Assembly (NCBI RefSeq): GCF_003711515.1
Contig: NW_021167079.1
Span: 3,963,632 to 4,027,631 of the forward strand
Length of the DNA stretch: 64,000 bases
Direction of reading: 5' to 3'
Origin: Sodiomyces alkalinus F11
Lineage: Eukaryota > Ascomycota > Sordariomycetes > Glomerellales > Plectosphaerellaceae
Position numbers and translations under genes: made by a program. Under the pieces are notes generated by a model. The model was given only the letters and a program-made list of their open reading frames with translations, ran no database searches and was not told the DNA's origin. This document shows, piece after piece, positions 36,355 to 49,219 of the stretch. How positions within the stretch are numbered: position 1 is the first letter of the stretch; each line of letters opens with the position of its first letter.

Positions 36355-37728
36355 ACCGGTATCTATATCTTATTACACGGTTAGCCGTATGATAGGCGAG
36401 GTGCCCTAAGAACTATACCCGCTTCGGACTACCCTTACTACTATACTAGTAAAGATATATATATCCCTTCGCTAAGGTAGGGAATAAGTGTAGACGTCGG
36501 CTCTCCTTAACGGAGGCGCCGATATTAACGTCTTAGATCGGTCCTTTCTAGGACCTGGTTAGGTTCCCGAGGGGCCCCCGGTCCTAGTATCCTGGATTAT
36601 AGAAGGATAAACGAAAAAAACCCTTAGGTTCCTCTATAGGATTATCACCACTACTAACTACTAGGGTCGGAAGAGAGTATAGCGCGCCGAGTTCCACGTT
36701 ATATAGCTTAATTCCTAGGGCGCCCGTATAATCCTAGGAAGACCGTGGCTTATAGCTGTTAACCCTAATATTAATTAGTATTGTAGTACGTAGACCTATC
36801 CCTTATCGTACGCGGAGCTTAGTGTGGTTATATCCTTAAGAAAGCTATATAAGATAGTTAGATAAGCTAAATTTATCCTTACTTTACCCTATATAGGTTC
36901 TACGCGGGGTCTATATATCGGCTATATTAGCCTAGCAGAAAACCCTTTAGTAGGATATAAAGATAAATTCTTAGAAGACGGGGCCTACCCTAGCCTAAAC
37001 GGGGACTTAGTAGCTACCCCTATACTACTAGAATAGTATTAAGATTTCGCTAACGTCTTTAATATCGATAATACCGGGCGGCTGCCGACGTACTAGTAGT
37101 AGGACCACGCTATTAAGATCGAGGAAGGGAAGAAGCCTCCCTATAGTCTTATTTATCCCCTCGCCGTTTAGGAATTAGAAGTGCTATATTAATACCTATA
37201 AGACGCCGTCGTGAAGGGATAGATTAGATCGTCCACTAGCCCGGCCGGCGCCCCTATTCTATTTATCCCTAAGAAGGGTGGTAAGCTACGTCTTTATATT
37301 AACTATAAAGGATTAAATAAGGTGATAGTTAAGGACCGTACCCTACTACCCCTTATCCATAAGATTTTAGACCGACTATTATCGGCGTAGTACTATACTA
37401 AGCTAGATCTTAAGGATGTATACTATCGGTTACCGATCCGGGAAGGCGATAAGTGGAAAACGGCGTTCTGGATAAAATACGGTCACTATAAGTATCTTGT
37501 AATACTATTCGGTCTTACAAATACCCCCGCAAGCTTCTAGCGCTACATTAATCAGGCACTAATAGGTCTTATCGATACTATCTATATAGTCTATCTAGAT
37601 GATATTCTTATCTATAGTAAAGACCTAGCCACCTACCGTGTACACGTCCGCGAGGTCCTTACCAAGCTTAGGCAGTAGTCCCTATATACTAACCCCGATA
37701 AGTATAAGTTTAAGACTAAAGACGTGGA

Positions 37729-38102
37729 TATTAAATAGGTAGTTATAAGGAGTGAGAAGGTAGTAGCGAGAGGGTCTAAAAGGGAGCAGGCGTGGATTAA
37801 GTAGTGGTCACGGCCGGTCCGAACGTAGGTGGTCCTAAAGAATCAGAATAATCGCTACCCTCTCCACACTAAGGAGGGGGTATTATATAAGCACTATATA
37901 CTCCTAGGCTAACGCTAGGGTAATTAAACGGATATCGTAAACGGATATCTACGCCTAAGCCTAGGCCACGGCCCTATATAGTAGTATCGGCCTAGGGCGG
38001 CCGTGGCCACGTTAAACCGGGCGCCCGGTCTTGTCTATACGGGAACCCGTCGTGGTCCCGTCGTGTACCCGGCCTCTATCTCCTAGGCAGGGGCACCTAA
38101 CA
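37729..38102. mobile_element. Solo LTR E (374 bp) in element A reverse transcriptase
   Basis: Bounded by ends derived from TGTTA..TAACA and a perfect GTGGA duplication (37724-37728, 38103-38107). Removal restores the reverse transcriptase frame. Its sequence matches none of the other LTRs here, so it marks an otherwise absent element family. Orientation cannot be told. Confidence 0.88.
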
Positions 38103-38898
38103 GTGGAATTCCTCGGGTTTATCTATAGCCTAGATAGGGTACGTATAGACCTATCCCGCATTAAGGCTATCCGCGACTAGGAGCTTCCTAATAGTATTAA
38201 GAAGATATAGTTCTTCCTAGGCTTTACGGGGTTTTACAGGCGTTTTATTAAGAATTACTCTAAGGTAGCCGCCCCTTTTACAGATTATTTAAAAGGGGGG
38301 TATATAAGGGTCCTTATACTTTCCCCGTAGACCTAAGCCGCGTTTAAGGAAATAAAGCTATTATTTTAGAAGGCACCGGTCCTATGGTATCTTAACCCTA
38401 CTCTACTAATACGTATTAAGCCAGATACTTCCGCTTTTACTATTAGCGCCGTTATTAGTTAACTTAAGGATAGCTTATAAAAACCTATCGTATTTATATT
38501 GCGTAAGCTCCGCGGCGCTAAGCTTCATTATAGCACGCCCGATTCTAAGCTTATAGCTATTATCGAGTCTTTCCGTATATAGTATTACTATGTTACCTAT
38601 AGTCAAAGTCCTATAATCGTCCTAATAAACTATCTAAACTATCGTTATCTACTAGATAAGCCGAAGCTTGAAGCTAGTATATAAGGTAGCTTAAAGAGCT
38701 CGCCCCGTTTAATTTTAAGATTTAGTACCGCCCGGGAATAATAAATCCCGCGGATAGGTTATTAAGGAAGCCCTAATATACGCCCTATAAGCGCGCCCTG
38801 GTTATTAACCGGGCTAAAGTGGTAGAGTCTTTTTCTAAGCGTTTTATAGAGTATATTATAAACTAAGGTAGTTCCTATAATAGCCCCGGTTATAATTT

Positions 38899-39430
38899 TC
38901 CCGCTCCTCCTATCTTACCGAAGGTAGTTAAGACGTAAGCGGATAACCTTATTCTAGAACCCGCTTCTCCTATCTTACCGGAAAAGGTAGTAAAGGTATA
39001 GGCGGATAATCCTTTTTTAGAGTCCTTTACGAGGCGTTCTATTTTAGGCTATATCGGGAACTAGCGTGGTTCTGGTAAGAGTCCCTATTCTGTTTTTCCC
39101 GCTCCTCCTACCTTATCGAAGGTAGTTAAGATATAAGCGGATAACCTTTTTCCAGAGTCCTCTTCGAAGCGTTCTACCTTAGGCCTATATAGGACCTAGT
39201 ATAGTACCCGCGCTATTCCCGCTCCTCCTATCTTACCGAAAAAGATAGTTAAGACGTAAGCGGATAACTTTATCTTAGAGTCCCTTTTAAGGCGTTTTAT
39301 TTTAGGCCCTATCAGAAACTAGCGTGGTTCTCGCACTACCCCCGAGTCTAACCCTGATTTTCCTGCTCTGAATTCCCTTACCCTACTAGAAAAGGTAGTA
39401 CAGGCGTAAGCGGATAACCCTTTTTATACC
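38899..39430 (+). repeat. Degenerate tandem repeat within element A pol
   Basis: Five copies of a ~50-bp core start near 38899, 38960, 39098, 39218 and 39362, encoding PAPPILPKVVKxQADN-like units. A second unit (ESxxRRxILG) follows the second to fourth cores. It lies between RNase H and the integrase core, a place where chromovirus pol normally has no repeat array. Confidence 0.8.
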
Positions 39431-40008
39431 CGTTAGCGAGAAGCCTATAACGATAATACTATATACGGATAATAATCTAGGAGTAGTAATATCCTTCGTT
39501 TTAAGAATCGTGATTTTATACTAGACCACTCTAGCTTCCGTTAGAAGGTTCTATAGTGTTTCTATAATAGACCTAGCGTAGGGTATTATAGGGTTATAAG
39601 AACTATTAAGAGGATTTTGGATTTTTACTTTTAGGACTATCTCTTACGGGATATACGTTAGTCTATACCTACCTACGGCGTGTATTAATAAACTAAGCCA
39701 CGGTATTATAAGCTATACAGCGAGCTAGCAAGTCTCCTAATGACCTAACGCCCCTTTATAGAGATATCTATTAACTTTATTACTGGTTTACCGCCGGTTT
39801 ATAGCGCGATTATAGATAGGAAAAAGGATACTATCTTTATAGTAATATACCGTCTAATAAAGTACTCGATTTATATTCCTATAAGTAATGGCCTTATAGC
39901 AGAAGGACTTACTAAGTCTTTATAGTATCACGTCTTCCGCACTTTCGGCCTGCCTAATAGTATTATATTAGACCGAGGCTTATTATTTATAAGTCGTTTT
40001 TAAGTAAC

Positions 40009-40231
40009 TATAAGGAACTAAATGGCACGGTGGATTAGCACTATATATAATCGGGGATACGCTCGGATCGCTAAGCACTCAGCGAGATAAAATTACTATA
40101 TTAGCGTAGAGGGGGAAAAGTCCCCTTTTCCTCCTTAAGTTAAAGTCTTGATAATATATAACTATTAAGTCCGAATAGTATTATCCGTTACGGTATATCT
40201 TTTCCCTAGTATTATAGCCTATTCCTTAATA
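40009..40231 (+). repeat. Element F 5' LTR
   Basis: Matches 47515-47737 over 223 bp. Confidence 0.93.
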
Positions 40232-40249
40232 AATTCTTTAACTTCTATA

Positions 40250-43200
40250 CCTATAAGGTTACCGGGCTAAAGATACTACTACAGCGGACTTTACGAAGCA
40301 CTACCGACGCCGAGCGGGCGGATACGGGCGTATAATAAAAAAAGCCCTATTTAAGGCATCGAAAAGCGTTAGGACTAATAGAATAATAATAACGATACGG
40401 CCTCGTCGTTATCTCTTAGTTCGGTGCGAACGCGGATATTATCCGTGGATAATCGTCCACGGAGACTTAATATCGAACGAGTAAAAAGCGCCGAATAGTC
40501 GGCGAGCTACGCGTCTTCTAACTATATAGGGGAACCGTCCCCGATAACCACTAAGAACCTATTCGCCCTACTAGCGCGTTAGGTATAGTAGTAGTAAAAG
40601 TTTAACTAGTAGATATAAAGGTAGAACGAAGCTATCCTATAAAGGCTTACGGCGATAAAGCGCGAATATAAGAAGCCACCGGTTTATAACTATAAAATGC
40701 TAGGAGAGAACACGACCGTTACTAAGATTAACGACTAAGTATCCGCGGTTAAGGCCGGGAACCGTTTTCTGGTAAAGGCCCCCGTGCTTTAGCTAATTAA
40801 ATAGGCTTTAACTAAGCTAGAACGCTCCTATTAAATATTATAGCGGAGCCACGAATGGAAACTCTTATCGCCTATATAGGACGATTCTAAGGCGTTCGTT
40901 CGGCGAGAATACCTATCCCGCGACTTATAGTACTTCTATTACCGGGAGGAGCTATATAAGTTACGTATTATCGGCGATATAACGCCGATAAAGTTATTCG
41001 AATAATAGGATAATTATTATCGCCTATTAGGGTAAAAGACGTATAATAGCGAAAAGCGTGCGTATAACTATTTTTAACGATTACCCGCACGGTTCCGCGA
41101 TAAGCTTCGCGAATAACGGGTTAAGCTTAAAAAGGCTCGTACAGTAATATAGGAGGCGTAGTTATTTTAGGAGATATACTCCCCGAATAATAAGTCCGAT
41201 AGCCGGAAAAGGTCTTACTCTTACTATTAGAAGGATAACCCGTTATAAAGGGGATAGTATCCGTCCGCTACATAGTCGGAAGGCACCTTAAAGGGGTAGT
41301 AATAAATAACGAAATCTTTATCGTCGATAACCACGCCTAGCGCCTAAAAGACCTCTAAGTTAGATAAACCCTTTAATAGGGAGTACTATAACTATAGTAA
41401 AAAGGGATACCGGTCTAAGAACTACTATAGTAAAGACTATAAAAACGGCGGTAAGGGCTTAGTAAAGAAAAGCGCTAATATAAGTAATATTTAAGCCTAG
41501 GGAAATTTAGCCCTTAATAACGATATACGGATTACCGAGATCCCTAATAGCCCGGGAAACGGATCGGCGTAGTATAGGGGGTAAGCACTATATCCGTAAA
41601 AGCCCCGAAATAGGTCCCGGTTAGTAAAGTCGCGCGAGGAGTAACGTATATTATCTAAGAAGGGCGCGAGCTTAAGCTTAGCGTTAACCTTAATACGGGT
41701 ATATAAGTCGATATTATTAGCCCGACGCTAGTAAAATGGTTAAAGTTATAGCCGTTAGATAGAATTTAGGCCCCGGCTCTAAAAAGCTTCGATAGCTAAG
41801 CGGCGAGTAATCGCGGAGTATACGGCTTAGCTTTCTATGTAGTAAATTCTAAGAGGAGGCCCTAACTCTTAAAAAGAGTATTTATTTACACGGACCGGCT
41901 AAAGGGGTTAGGTCACTTATTATTATCGAATAATAGTATAGGTTAAGAGAGTATCCTAATCGATACGGCTAGCCGAATATTCGGCTTTAGATCGCTTTGT
42001 ATCACGGAACCCGAGGCCTAGGCCTAAGAGGTAATAAAGTAAAGGGCGAAGGCGTACGTTATATATATTACTATAGCCACCGCTATCACGGATAGTACCC
42101 CGAATATAACGATTCCGTTAGTAGACGATAATAAACCACGGCCTAAAGGCGTGCGTTTACCTTCTAGTCTACGATAATTCGAAGATATATTTTCGGAAGA
42201 AACAGCGAAGGAACTACCTCTATTAAAGGATATAGAATATTCTATTAACCTATAAAAGGGGAAGGAGCCTCCGTTTAGGCCCTTATACCCGCTATCGTCT
42301 ATATAGCTCGAGGAGCTAAAACAGTATATCGCCGAAGGTATTATAAGTAGTCGTATTTAGAAATCGATTAGCCTAACGGGGTTATTAATCCTATTCGTGC
42401 CGAAAAAGGATAATAGCCTCCGTCTATATATTAACTATTATAGGCTAAACGCCGTCACGATTAAAAACCGGTACCTACTCCCACTAATCAGGGAACTACT
42501 AGAACGCCTCTCGGGCGCCTAATACTTTTTAAAGATTAATATCCAAGACGCCTATTATAGGATCCGGATTAAAAAAGAGGACTACTAGAAAACTATATTT
42601 AGAATACGGTATAAATACTTTAAGTATATAATTATACTATTCGGGTTAATAAACGCGCCCGCGATATTTTAGGCGTATATTTACTAAGTACTCGCTGGTT
42701 TACTTAATATCTACTATATCGTATACCTTAACGATATCCTAATTTACTCCCGTACTAAGGAGGAATATATAAAGCACCTATAATAGGTCCTCGGAAGGTT
42801 ATAGCGTTACTAACTATATACTAAACTATTAAAATACGAATTTTATAGGGACCGAGTAGACTTTTTAGGGTTTATAGTAAGCCGTAAGGGTATTACGATA
42901 AACCCAGAAAGGGTATAAGCGGTAGCCGACTAGCCAGCGCTAGAATCTTTTAGGGATATATAAGTCTTCTTAGGATTCGCGAATTTCTATAGGAGATTTA
43001 TTAAGGGGTACTTAAAGGTTATAATACCCTTATCCGCGCTATTAAAGGGTAATAAGGCCGGCGTAAAGAAAAGGCTATTCTATTTTCCGCCGGAGGCTTA
43101 AAAAGCTTTTAAAAGACTAAAGGTCGCCTTTAGCTTAGCGCCTATTCTACGCTATTAGAACCCCGTACTAGATTCTAGAGTTAAGATAAACGCGTCGGAT

Positions 43201-45480
43201 AAAGTAGTATCCGGAATTTTAAGTTAGAAGCACGACTCGTAGTAGCGATTAGTCGCTTGCTATTCGTGGAAACTCACCGATATAGAATAACGGTAAGCTA
43301 TAGAATAATAGGAGTTATTAGCTATGGTAGAAAGCTTAGAGTATTAAAGACACTACCTTAAAGGTATAGGGTAGGCGTTTACGGTCCTAATAGACTACGA
43401 AGCCCTAAAGGGCGTGTTACGGGCGCTAGCGCAAGACTTTCGCGGAAGGCTTACTAGATAGGTATATCGGCTTATATCTTTCGATTTTAAAGTATAGTAT
43501 CGCCCGGGAAAGATAAACCCGGCGGATAGTCTATCTAGGAGGCTAGACTATATAGGGGGGGAAATATCCTATAGCGACGTCCTCTTTACCCTTTTTAATA
43601 AGCTAAGTCTAATTAATAATATATAGGCGAGTATTCGCCGATAAATTCTATAAATCCACGCTACCCTAGAGAAGGCGGTTCTTTTCGTATATATATAGGC
43701 CGCTAGGAGGTTATTTTAGGAGAAGGACCTTAGACCTAAGAGATAACGGGTCGCTCCGCTAAGCGAAGACGTCGTGTAGCTAAGCTCTAAAGCAGAGCGA
43801 TAAGGGTAATAGCCACCTTTAAGCCTAGAAAATAATACCTCGCGTATCGTTATTATAGTAATTACACAGGCTAAGAAAACCCGCGGTAATAATATAATAG
43901 CCCGGCGGGCCTTTACTAACTATACGCTAAAGGAGGAGACTAAGGCTAGGGTTACTATAATCCCGGATTAGTATATCCCACGCTCTCTAGTGCGGGAGCT
44001 TACTAGGGCCGAGATAGTAAATTATCTTATATCTAGCGAAGAGTGTAAGTAGTTAGTTAGAGGGCTATAGACTATTAATGCTAACTATATATCTTTAGCG
44101 GTGAATATTCGATAAAAGACCGGAATAAGAGCGGGGTACTCTTTTAACGAAAATAGTATACTACATTATAGGGGAAGACTAATAATCCCCGAGGAGGCGA
44201 TAATTCGGAAGGAAATTCTACGCTAATACTATAATAACCCCTATATAGGGTATATAGGTACGAATAAGATACTAAAGCTAGTATCGAGGAAATTTTATTA
44301 GGTTAACCTAGCATATAACGTTTACGAATATATCGCTATATACTCGGCTTATTAAGGCGTTTAGGTACTAAGGTATAAATAGTATAGATAACTATACTCG
44401 CTATTACTATTATTATACCCGTTTTAAAAGATTACTATAGACTTTATTACGGGTTTCCTACCTGTAAAGGGTAAGGACGGTTAAACCTATAACGCCGTGC
44501 TAATAATTATTAACCGCCTAATAAAGTACGCACTTTTCGTGCTAACCTATAAGACACTTATAGCACCCTAGTTAGCTATTATCTTCTATAACGAGGTTAA
44601 ATATCGTTTCGGGAGCCTAGAGGGAATTATAAGTAATAGGGATAAGCTTATCACGAGTCGGTTTTAGGAGGAGTTCTACCGCGAAAAGGCGACTACTCGC
44701 CGACTATCCACTATATTCTACCCTTAAACGGATAAGTAGACCGAATAGACGCACTAAACGCTACTTAATTTCCTAAAGATAATAGGAGTAGAGGCCGCGT
44801 AGTATTAGCTAATCTAGTTACGAGAGGCTAAGTTTATATATAATAATAGCCTATATAGTTTTATTAGGGTATCCCTATATAAGGCACTCTACGGGTATTA
44901 CCCGAGGATAATAAAGTATATTAAACCTAGAGATAATACCACGGTATAAAGCGTTAAAGAACGCGTTAAACGGTTAGCGGACGTCCGCCGATAGGTTTAC
45001 GCCTATTAGGAGGCGGCGGTTAAGACCTAGGCTAAGCACTATAATAAGAGGTATAAGCCTAGGAGTTTCGAAAAAGAAGAATTTATAGGGCTTATCACTA
45101 TTAATTTTCTATTTAAGTCCGGCTTAAAACTCACGCCGCGGTATATCCGGGTAAAGGTTTTAGAGCGGATTAGCGAGCTAGCGTATAAGGTTCGCCTACT
45201 ATTATAATACTCGAGGATATATAACGTGTTTTCGGTATCGCTATTAAAACTATAAAGAGATAGGCTTATAGCTAAAGGTTCGGCGATTAACCTATTACCG
45301 CTTACGGAGGAGTAGGATAAGTAGGAAGTTAAGGATATCGTGGCTTATAAGGAGGAATAAGGATAGAAGTTCTACCTCGTAAAATAAACGGGCTAGCCGG
45401 TAAAGTATAATACCTAAAAGCCTAAGGACTACTTAGGAAACGCTTCGGCTATCGTAAAATAATACTAGAAGTAAAAGAAA
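40250..45480 (+). pseudogene. Element F gag-pol remnant with chromodomain
   Basis: Gag at about 40250-41640 has a zinc knuckle at 41384-41425 in which Cys and His codons both read Tyr (TGY to TAY, CAC to TAC). A protease-like stretch (LNTGI.VDIISPTLVKWL) is at about 41690-41750. Reverse transcriptase is at about 42390-42900, with YLDD reading YLND at 42724-42735. RNase H lies near 43100-43500 (HYLKG, RPGKINPADSLSRR). Integrase is at about 44280-44900 (IDFITGFLPV, ISNRD). The chromodomain is at about 45320-45475 (EVKDIVAYKEE, KFYLVK), with Trp codons now TAG. Typical chromovirus order; non-functional. Confidence 0.88.
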
Positions 45481-45696
45481 TATATATATACAAAGTAGGA
45501 CGACTATTAGCACCGAATAGCCAGTATATAATTAGAAAAATATTAGGAGAATCAATACTATTTTATATAGCGGAATAATATATAAGGTAAAAATATAGGC
45601 TATATATATAGGAGATAACGCTAAAAGGCGACTATAAAATAAATTAGATCCTAGCCCTATTAGTATAGCGCCTTATAGCCGCCGATACTATACCTC

Positions 45697-46960
45697 TTAA
45701 TTATTAAAACCCTTAAAGGAGTTATTATCGCTACTAATAACGATAACCTCCTTTAAGGGATTGGTATCCTTTATCTTAATATTATCGGAGTCGGGCTTAA
45801 TATCCTCCTCCTCTGTCTCCTCCTCCTCCCCCTCGGATAAGGCGGCCACGGGCGATAACTCGGTAACGGTCTCGGGGCTATTAGCGGCTATAGGCGAGGC
45901 GGTAGGGGAGATGATACTAATAACACTAGCGTCGTTAATAGGATTAGCGGCGGTATTAGCGGTATCGGCGGCGGGTAAAGCGGGAGAGGCGGCGTTAGCG
46001 GAAGTAGGCGGCGACTACTTAACGATACCCTCCTTATCGTCCGAATAAACGTAAACCTAAGGCCTATAAGCGGCGGTATAGCGGCCGGCGAAAGCGGCGG
46101 ATATAAGGGGGCGATAATAAGGCTCGCTAGCGTTCGTAAGGGCGGCGGCTAATTCCCGTAGGCGAGGGAATAAATTTATACCGCGCTAGTTAAGGCTAGC
46201 GGTTTAAGCCGTACGCTTATTAGGGTATTCCTTAACGTCCGCGCCTTAAAGCTCACGGATAGCACGCTATAGCGTAATAAAGGTAATAAGGCTATAGTCC
46301 CTAAAGGGTATAACTATACCTATAAAAGAATAGGCCTTATCGGCCTAAAGGTTATCGACCTAGAAAAGGTTAGTATAAGCTAACCGAATAGCGAACGATA
46401 AGTATAAACCCGTATTATTAGGTTAATAATTAATAAAGACTAACTCAACGATAATTCGTCGAGTATAAGGCGATTAGCGTTAGTGGTAGCGGGAGGGCGA
46501 GTAGCTTTATCTAAAGCTTTACGGAACTATTTATATACGGCCTAAAGCCGTAGATAAAAGCGGCGCTAATTAATTAGCGTTAGCTTTTTATCGGCCTTTT
46601 TCTAAAGGACGCTAGTAGTAATTCTAAATAGTCTAGGTAGCTCCTAAAAGACTATCCGGAATCTAAATACTTTAAAAGCCGAACGCTCGGCGAAGGTAAG
46701 GATAAACTTATAGATATACACGCCTAATACGAATAAAGATAAATAACGTACCTATATACGTTAGAGTTAGAGTAGTTAATATAATCTATATACATATCGC
46801 TAGCCAGGGAAGCTATATAATAACCGTAAGGCGAATTATTAGAAAAGCTCCCTAGCCACCTATTATCGATATTATAGGGTATATAACGTAACTCTCGGGT
46901 AACGCCGAGTAGAAAAGATATATTAGCACTTATTTAACGCTAAAAAATAAAATAGAAATA
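45697..46960 (-). pseudogene. Element F antisense accessory gene
   Basis: On the minus strand a frame of more than 200 codons, with only RIP-type stops, ends at TAA 45697-45699. It has a central helical part (RLRELAAALTNASEPYYRPLI, within about 46090-46170), an Ala/Pro/Ser linker and a strongly acidic Glu/Asp tail (GEEEETEEEDIKPDSD, about 45760-45810). Further upstream, in other frames, coding-like helical segments continue to about 46960, so indels or introns are likely. The position (after the chromodomain, before the 3' LTR, opposite to pol) equals the accessory genes of A, B and C. No Cys cluster was found with certainty. The plus-strand open frame at 45761-46048 is its shadow. Confidence 0.62.
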
Positions 46961-47514
46961 ATAGCGACTATTCGGTGGTAATACGAATATAAATATAAAG
47001 ATATAGTAAACCTAAATATATTATAAAGAATAAAAATCACGTGAGGAGAAGGAAGAAAAGAAGAATAACTACGGGAGAACCACGAGAACTTTTATCTATA
47101 AGGCGAACGGTCGCCTTAGTTATAAATCCGGCCGTAGAAGGAGTAAGTATAAAGAATAGTAAAAATAAATTTAGTAATACTATATACCACGATAATAAAG
47201 GACGGTATAGCGATAAGCGCGATATCATAAAACGCGGCGAGTAATCGCCGGCTATCACGCGGGATACTAAAAAAGGAATAATAATCAATAAGCGAGTTAG
47301 CTACGTAATTACCGCCGACGGTTTACTGATTACCTAATAATACGTGGAAAAGAATCGTGATATTTAGAAGGAGGTACGTAGCCTTACCGACGCCGACTAA
47401 TTATAAACGCCGACCGGATAACGGACTTCGTATAAGGCTAGAGTTATATACACGCCTTACCCCGTAAAGGGATAGAACGGGCCTAAGGGACTAGCCCTGT
47501 TAAAGAGAGGGTAG

Positions 47515-47737
47515 TATAAGAAACTAAGTGGTATAGTAGATTAGCACTATATATAATCGGGGATACGCTCAGATCGCCGAGCACTTAGTAAGATAAAATT
47601 ACCACGTTAGTGTAAAAGGGAAAAAGTCCCCTTTTCCTCCTTAAGTTAAAGTCTTAATAATATATAACTATTAAGTCCGAATAGTATTATCCGTTACGGT
47701 GTATCTTTTCCCTAGTATTATAGCCTATTCCTTAATA
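47515..47737 (+). repeat. Element F 3' LTR
   Basis: Matches 40009-40231; followed by the GTAAC duplication. Confidence 0.93.
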
Positions 47738-47742
47738 GTAAC

Positions 47743-48550
47743 CTTATATCGGTGCCTCGGCACCGTATATCGCCTATCTATAGTATAGTACCCGTAAACA
47801 GATGAATAGACAGAGCGATAGAATTAGAACCTTAAGCACTATCTATATATATTCTGCTTATAAGAATAGGATAACTAGGTTAACCGGCTACTATTAGTAG
47901 AGTTTACCTATAATATAGCGTGGTAATCTATAATACGTTCTACTCTATCCGATACCCTAATAGGCTATAACCTAAGGGGACCTAATAAAGTATAACTACC
48001 TAGGGCAGGCGAGGTTTATACTACTAAGCCAAGCGTCGTGCGGAGCACCTTATAGCCTAGCGCCGATCTATCTCGGACCTTATCAAGAGGGCGTAGACCT
48101 CCTATAAACGGTATTATAATAACGGTTAGGCCTCGCGTTTCTTTAAGGTGGACGAGTATATTTTACTATCCACGAAAAATAGCCGATAGAAAAGACCGTC
48201 GAAAAAGCTTAGCGATAAGTTTATTAGCCCGTATAAAGTGATAAAGGTCGTCGGCACGTATAGCCTAGCTTACTAGTTAGCGCTGCTAAAAGGTATAAGG
48301 ATTTATAACTTTTTCCTGGTTTCTCTGCTAGAACTATAAAGGTCCCGCGATAGGTTATAGCCGGAGCCATCTGTAGTCGATATCGAACCGGACTCGGATA
48401 AGTATAAGGTCGAAGCTATCCTAGACTACCGATACTAGGGTAAACGGCGCTAGTACCTAATTAAATAGGCCGGCTATAGCGATAAGGAGAATACCTAGGA
48501 GCCGAAGCGGAATATACCCGATAAACTCATTAATGATTATTTTAGGTTAA
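47743..48550 (+). pseudogene. Element A pol remnant: integrase end and chromodomain
   Basis: Continues the integrase after element F. A YHPQTDGQTER-type motif near 47790-47830 survives with RIP stops. A chromodomain at about 48390-48550 follows (KVEAILDYRY, AGYSDKENT, with Trp and Gln codons now stops). This makes element A a chromovirus. Confidence 0.85.
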
Positions 48551-49219
48551 GGCTCTCCCTCTTAGGGACCCATATAGAGTTATATAATATTTCTAATAGG
48601 GCCCTTATAAAGATAATGTAAGGGTATTATCACGTATTCCTCCCTCCTTATAGATAGTATTTTATAGCGAGACTATCCGGGAACCTAATAGGTTTATACA
48701 CTATTCTCGTAGGGGACCTAATAAAGACACGACGCACGTATCGGCTATATTAACCTAGAAACCCTTTAGTAGGCGGTAGAGATAAATTCTTAGGCAGGGA
48801 CCCCCCCTTAACTAAGACGGGGGCTATATAGGTATTAGCGCCTCGGTTACTATTTTGTTCTTTTAGCGCGTTTTACTCACGACCTTTATTCTTCCTTTTA
48901 AGCGTTTTACTCTTAATCTCTATTTTCCTTTATTAGACACTAACGGCCCCCTACGCCTATATCTATATATCTACCTATATTAATTAGGACCTGCGAATAT
49001 ACTAACCGGGCATAATCCCTACTCCTTCTGCCTTACGCCTCCCCTTTACGAATATTATAATTAAAGATAATATATCACACTATATTATAGTTAGGACCGT
49101 TAGGGTTATAATAGGAATACTCTAAAGCTAGTTTAAAAAAAGAAAAAAAGGAAAAACCTAACCCGAAGGCTAGTAAAAAACGTAAAAGAAAAAGAATAAC
49201 CGTTCCTCTATATATACTA

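Larger units (their letters stand above)
36360..40008 (+). pseudogene. Element A pol remnant: protease to integrase, first part
   Basis: A plus-strand frame broken by RIP stops. The protease-RT linker (IILGRPWLIAVNPNIN) is at about 36735-36785. Reverse transcriptase is at about 37200-37720 with an intact YLDD at 37592-37603, interrupted by solo LTR E at 37729-38102 and resuming with EFLGFI. RNase H lies at about 38290-38700, ending YRPGIINPADR. A tandem-repeat insert follows (38899-39430). The integrase core starts near 39750 (INFITGLPP, FGLPNSIILDRG) and is cut by element F at 40008, continuing at 47743. Confidence 0.87.
40009..47737 (+). mobile_element. Element F: Ty3/Gypsy chromovirus inserted in element A integrase
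   Basis: The LTRs of 223 bp are at 40009-40231 and 47515-47737, flanked by perfect GTAAC (40004-40008, 47738-47742). Total length 7.73 kb. Plus-strand gag-pol with chromodomain is followed by a 2-kb region holding an antisense accessory gene. A purine tract (AAAGAGAGGGTAG) abuts the 3' LTR. After the second GTAAC the element A integrase resumes in frame. Confidence 0.92.

Noticed and set aside
45761..46048. Open plus-strand frame of 95 codons, Ser/Ala-rich, in element F
   Set aside because: It is the complement of the Ala/Ser/Glu-rich part of the minus-strand accessory frame, which extends much further with consistent RIP-type breaks.
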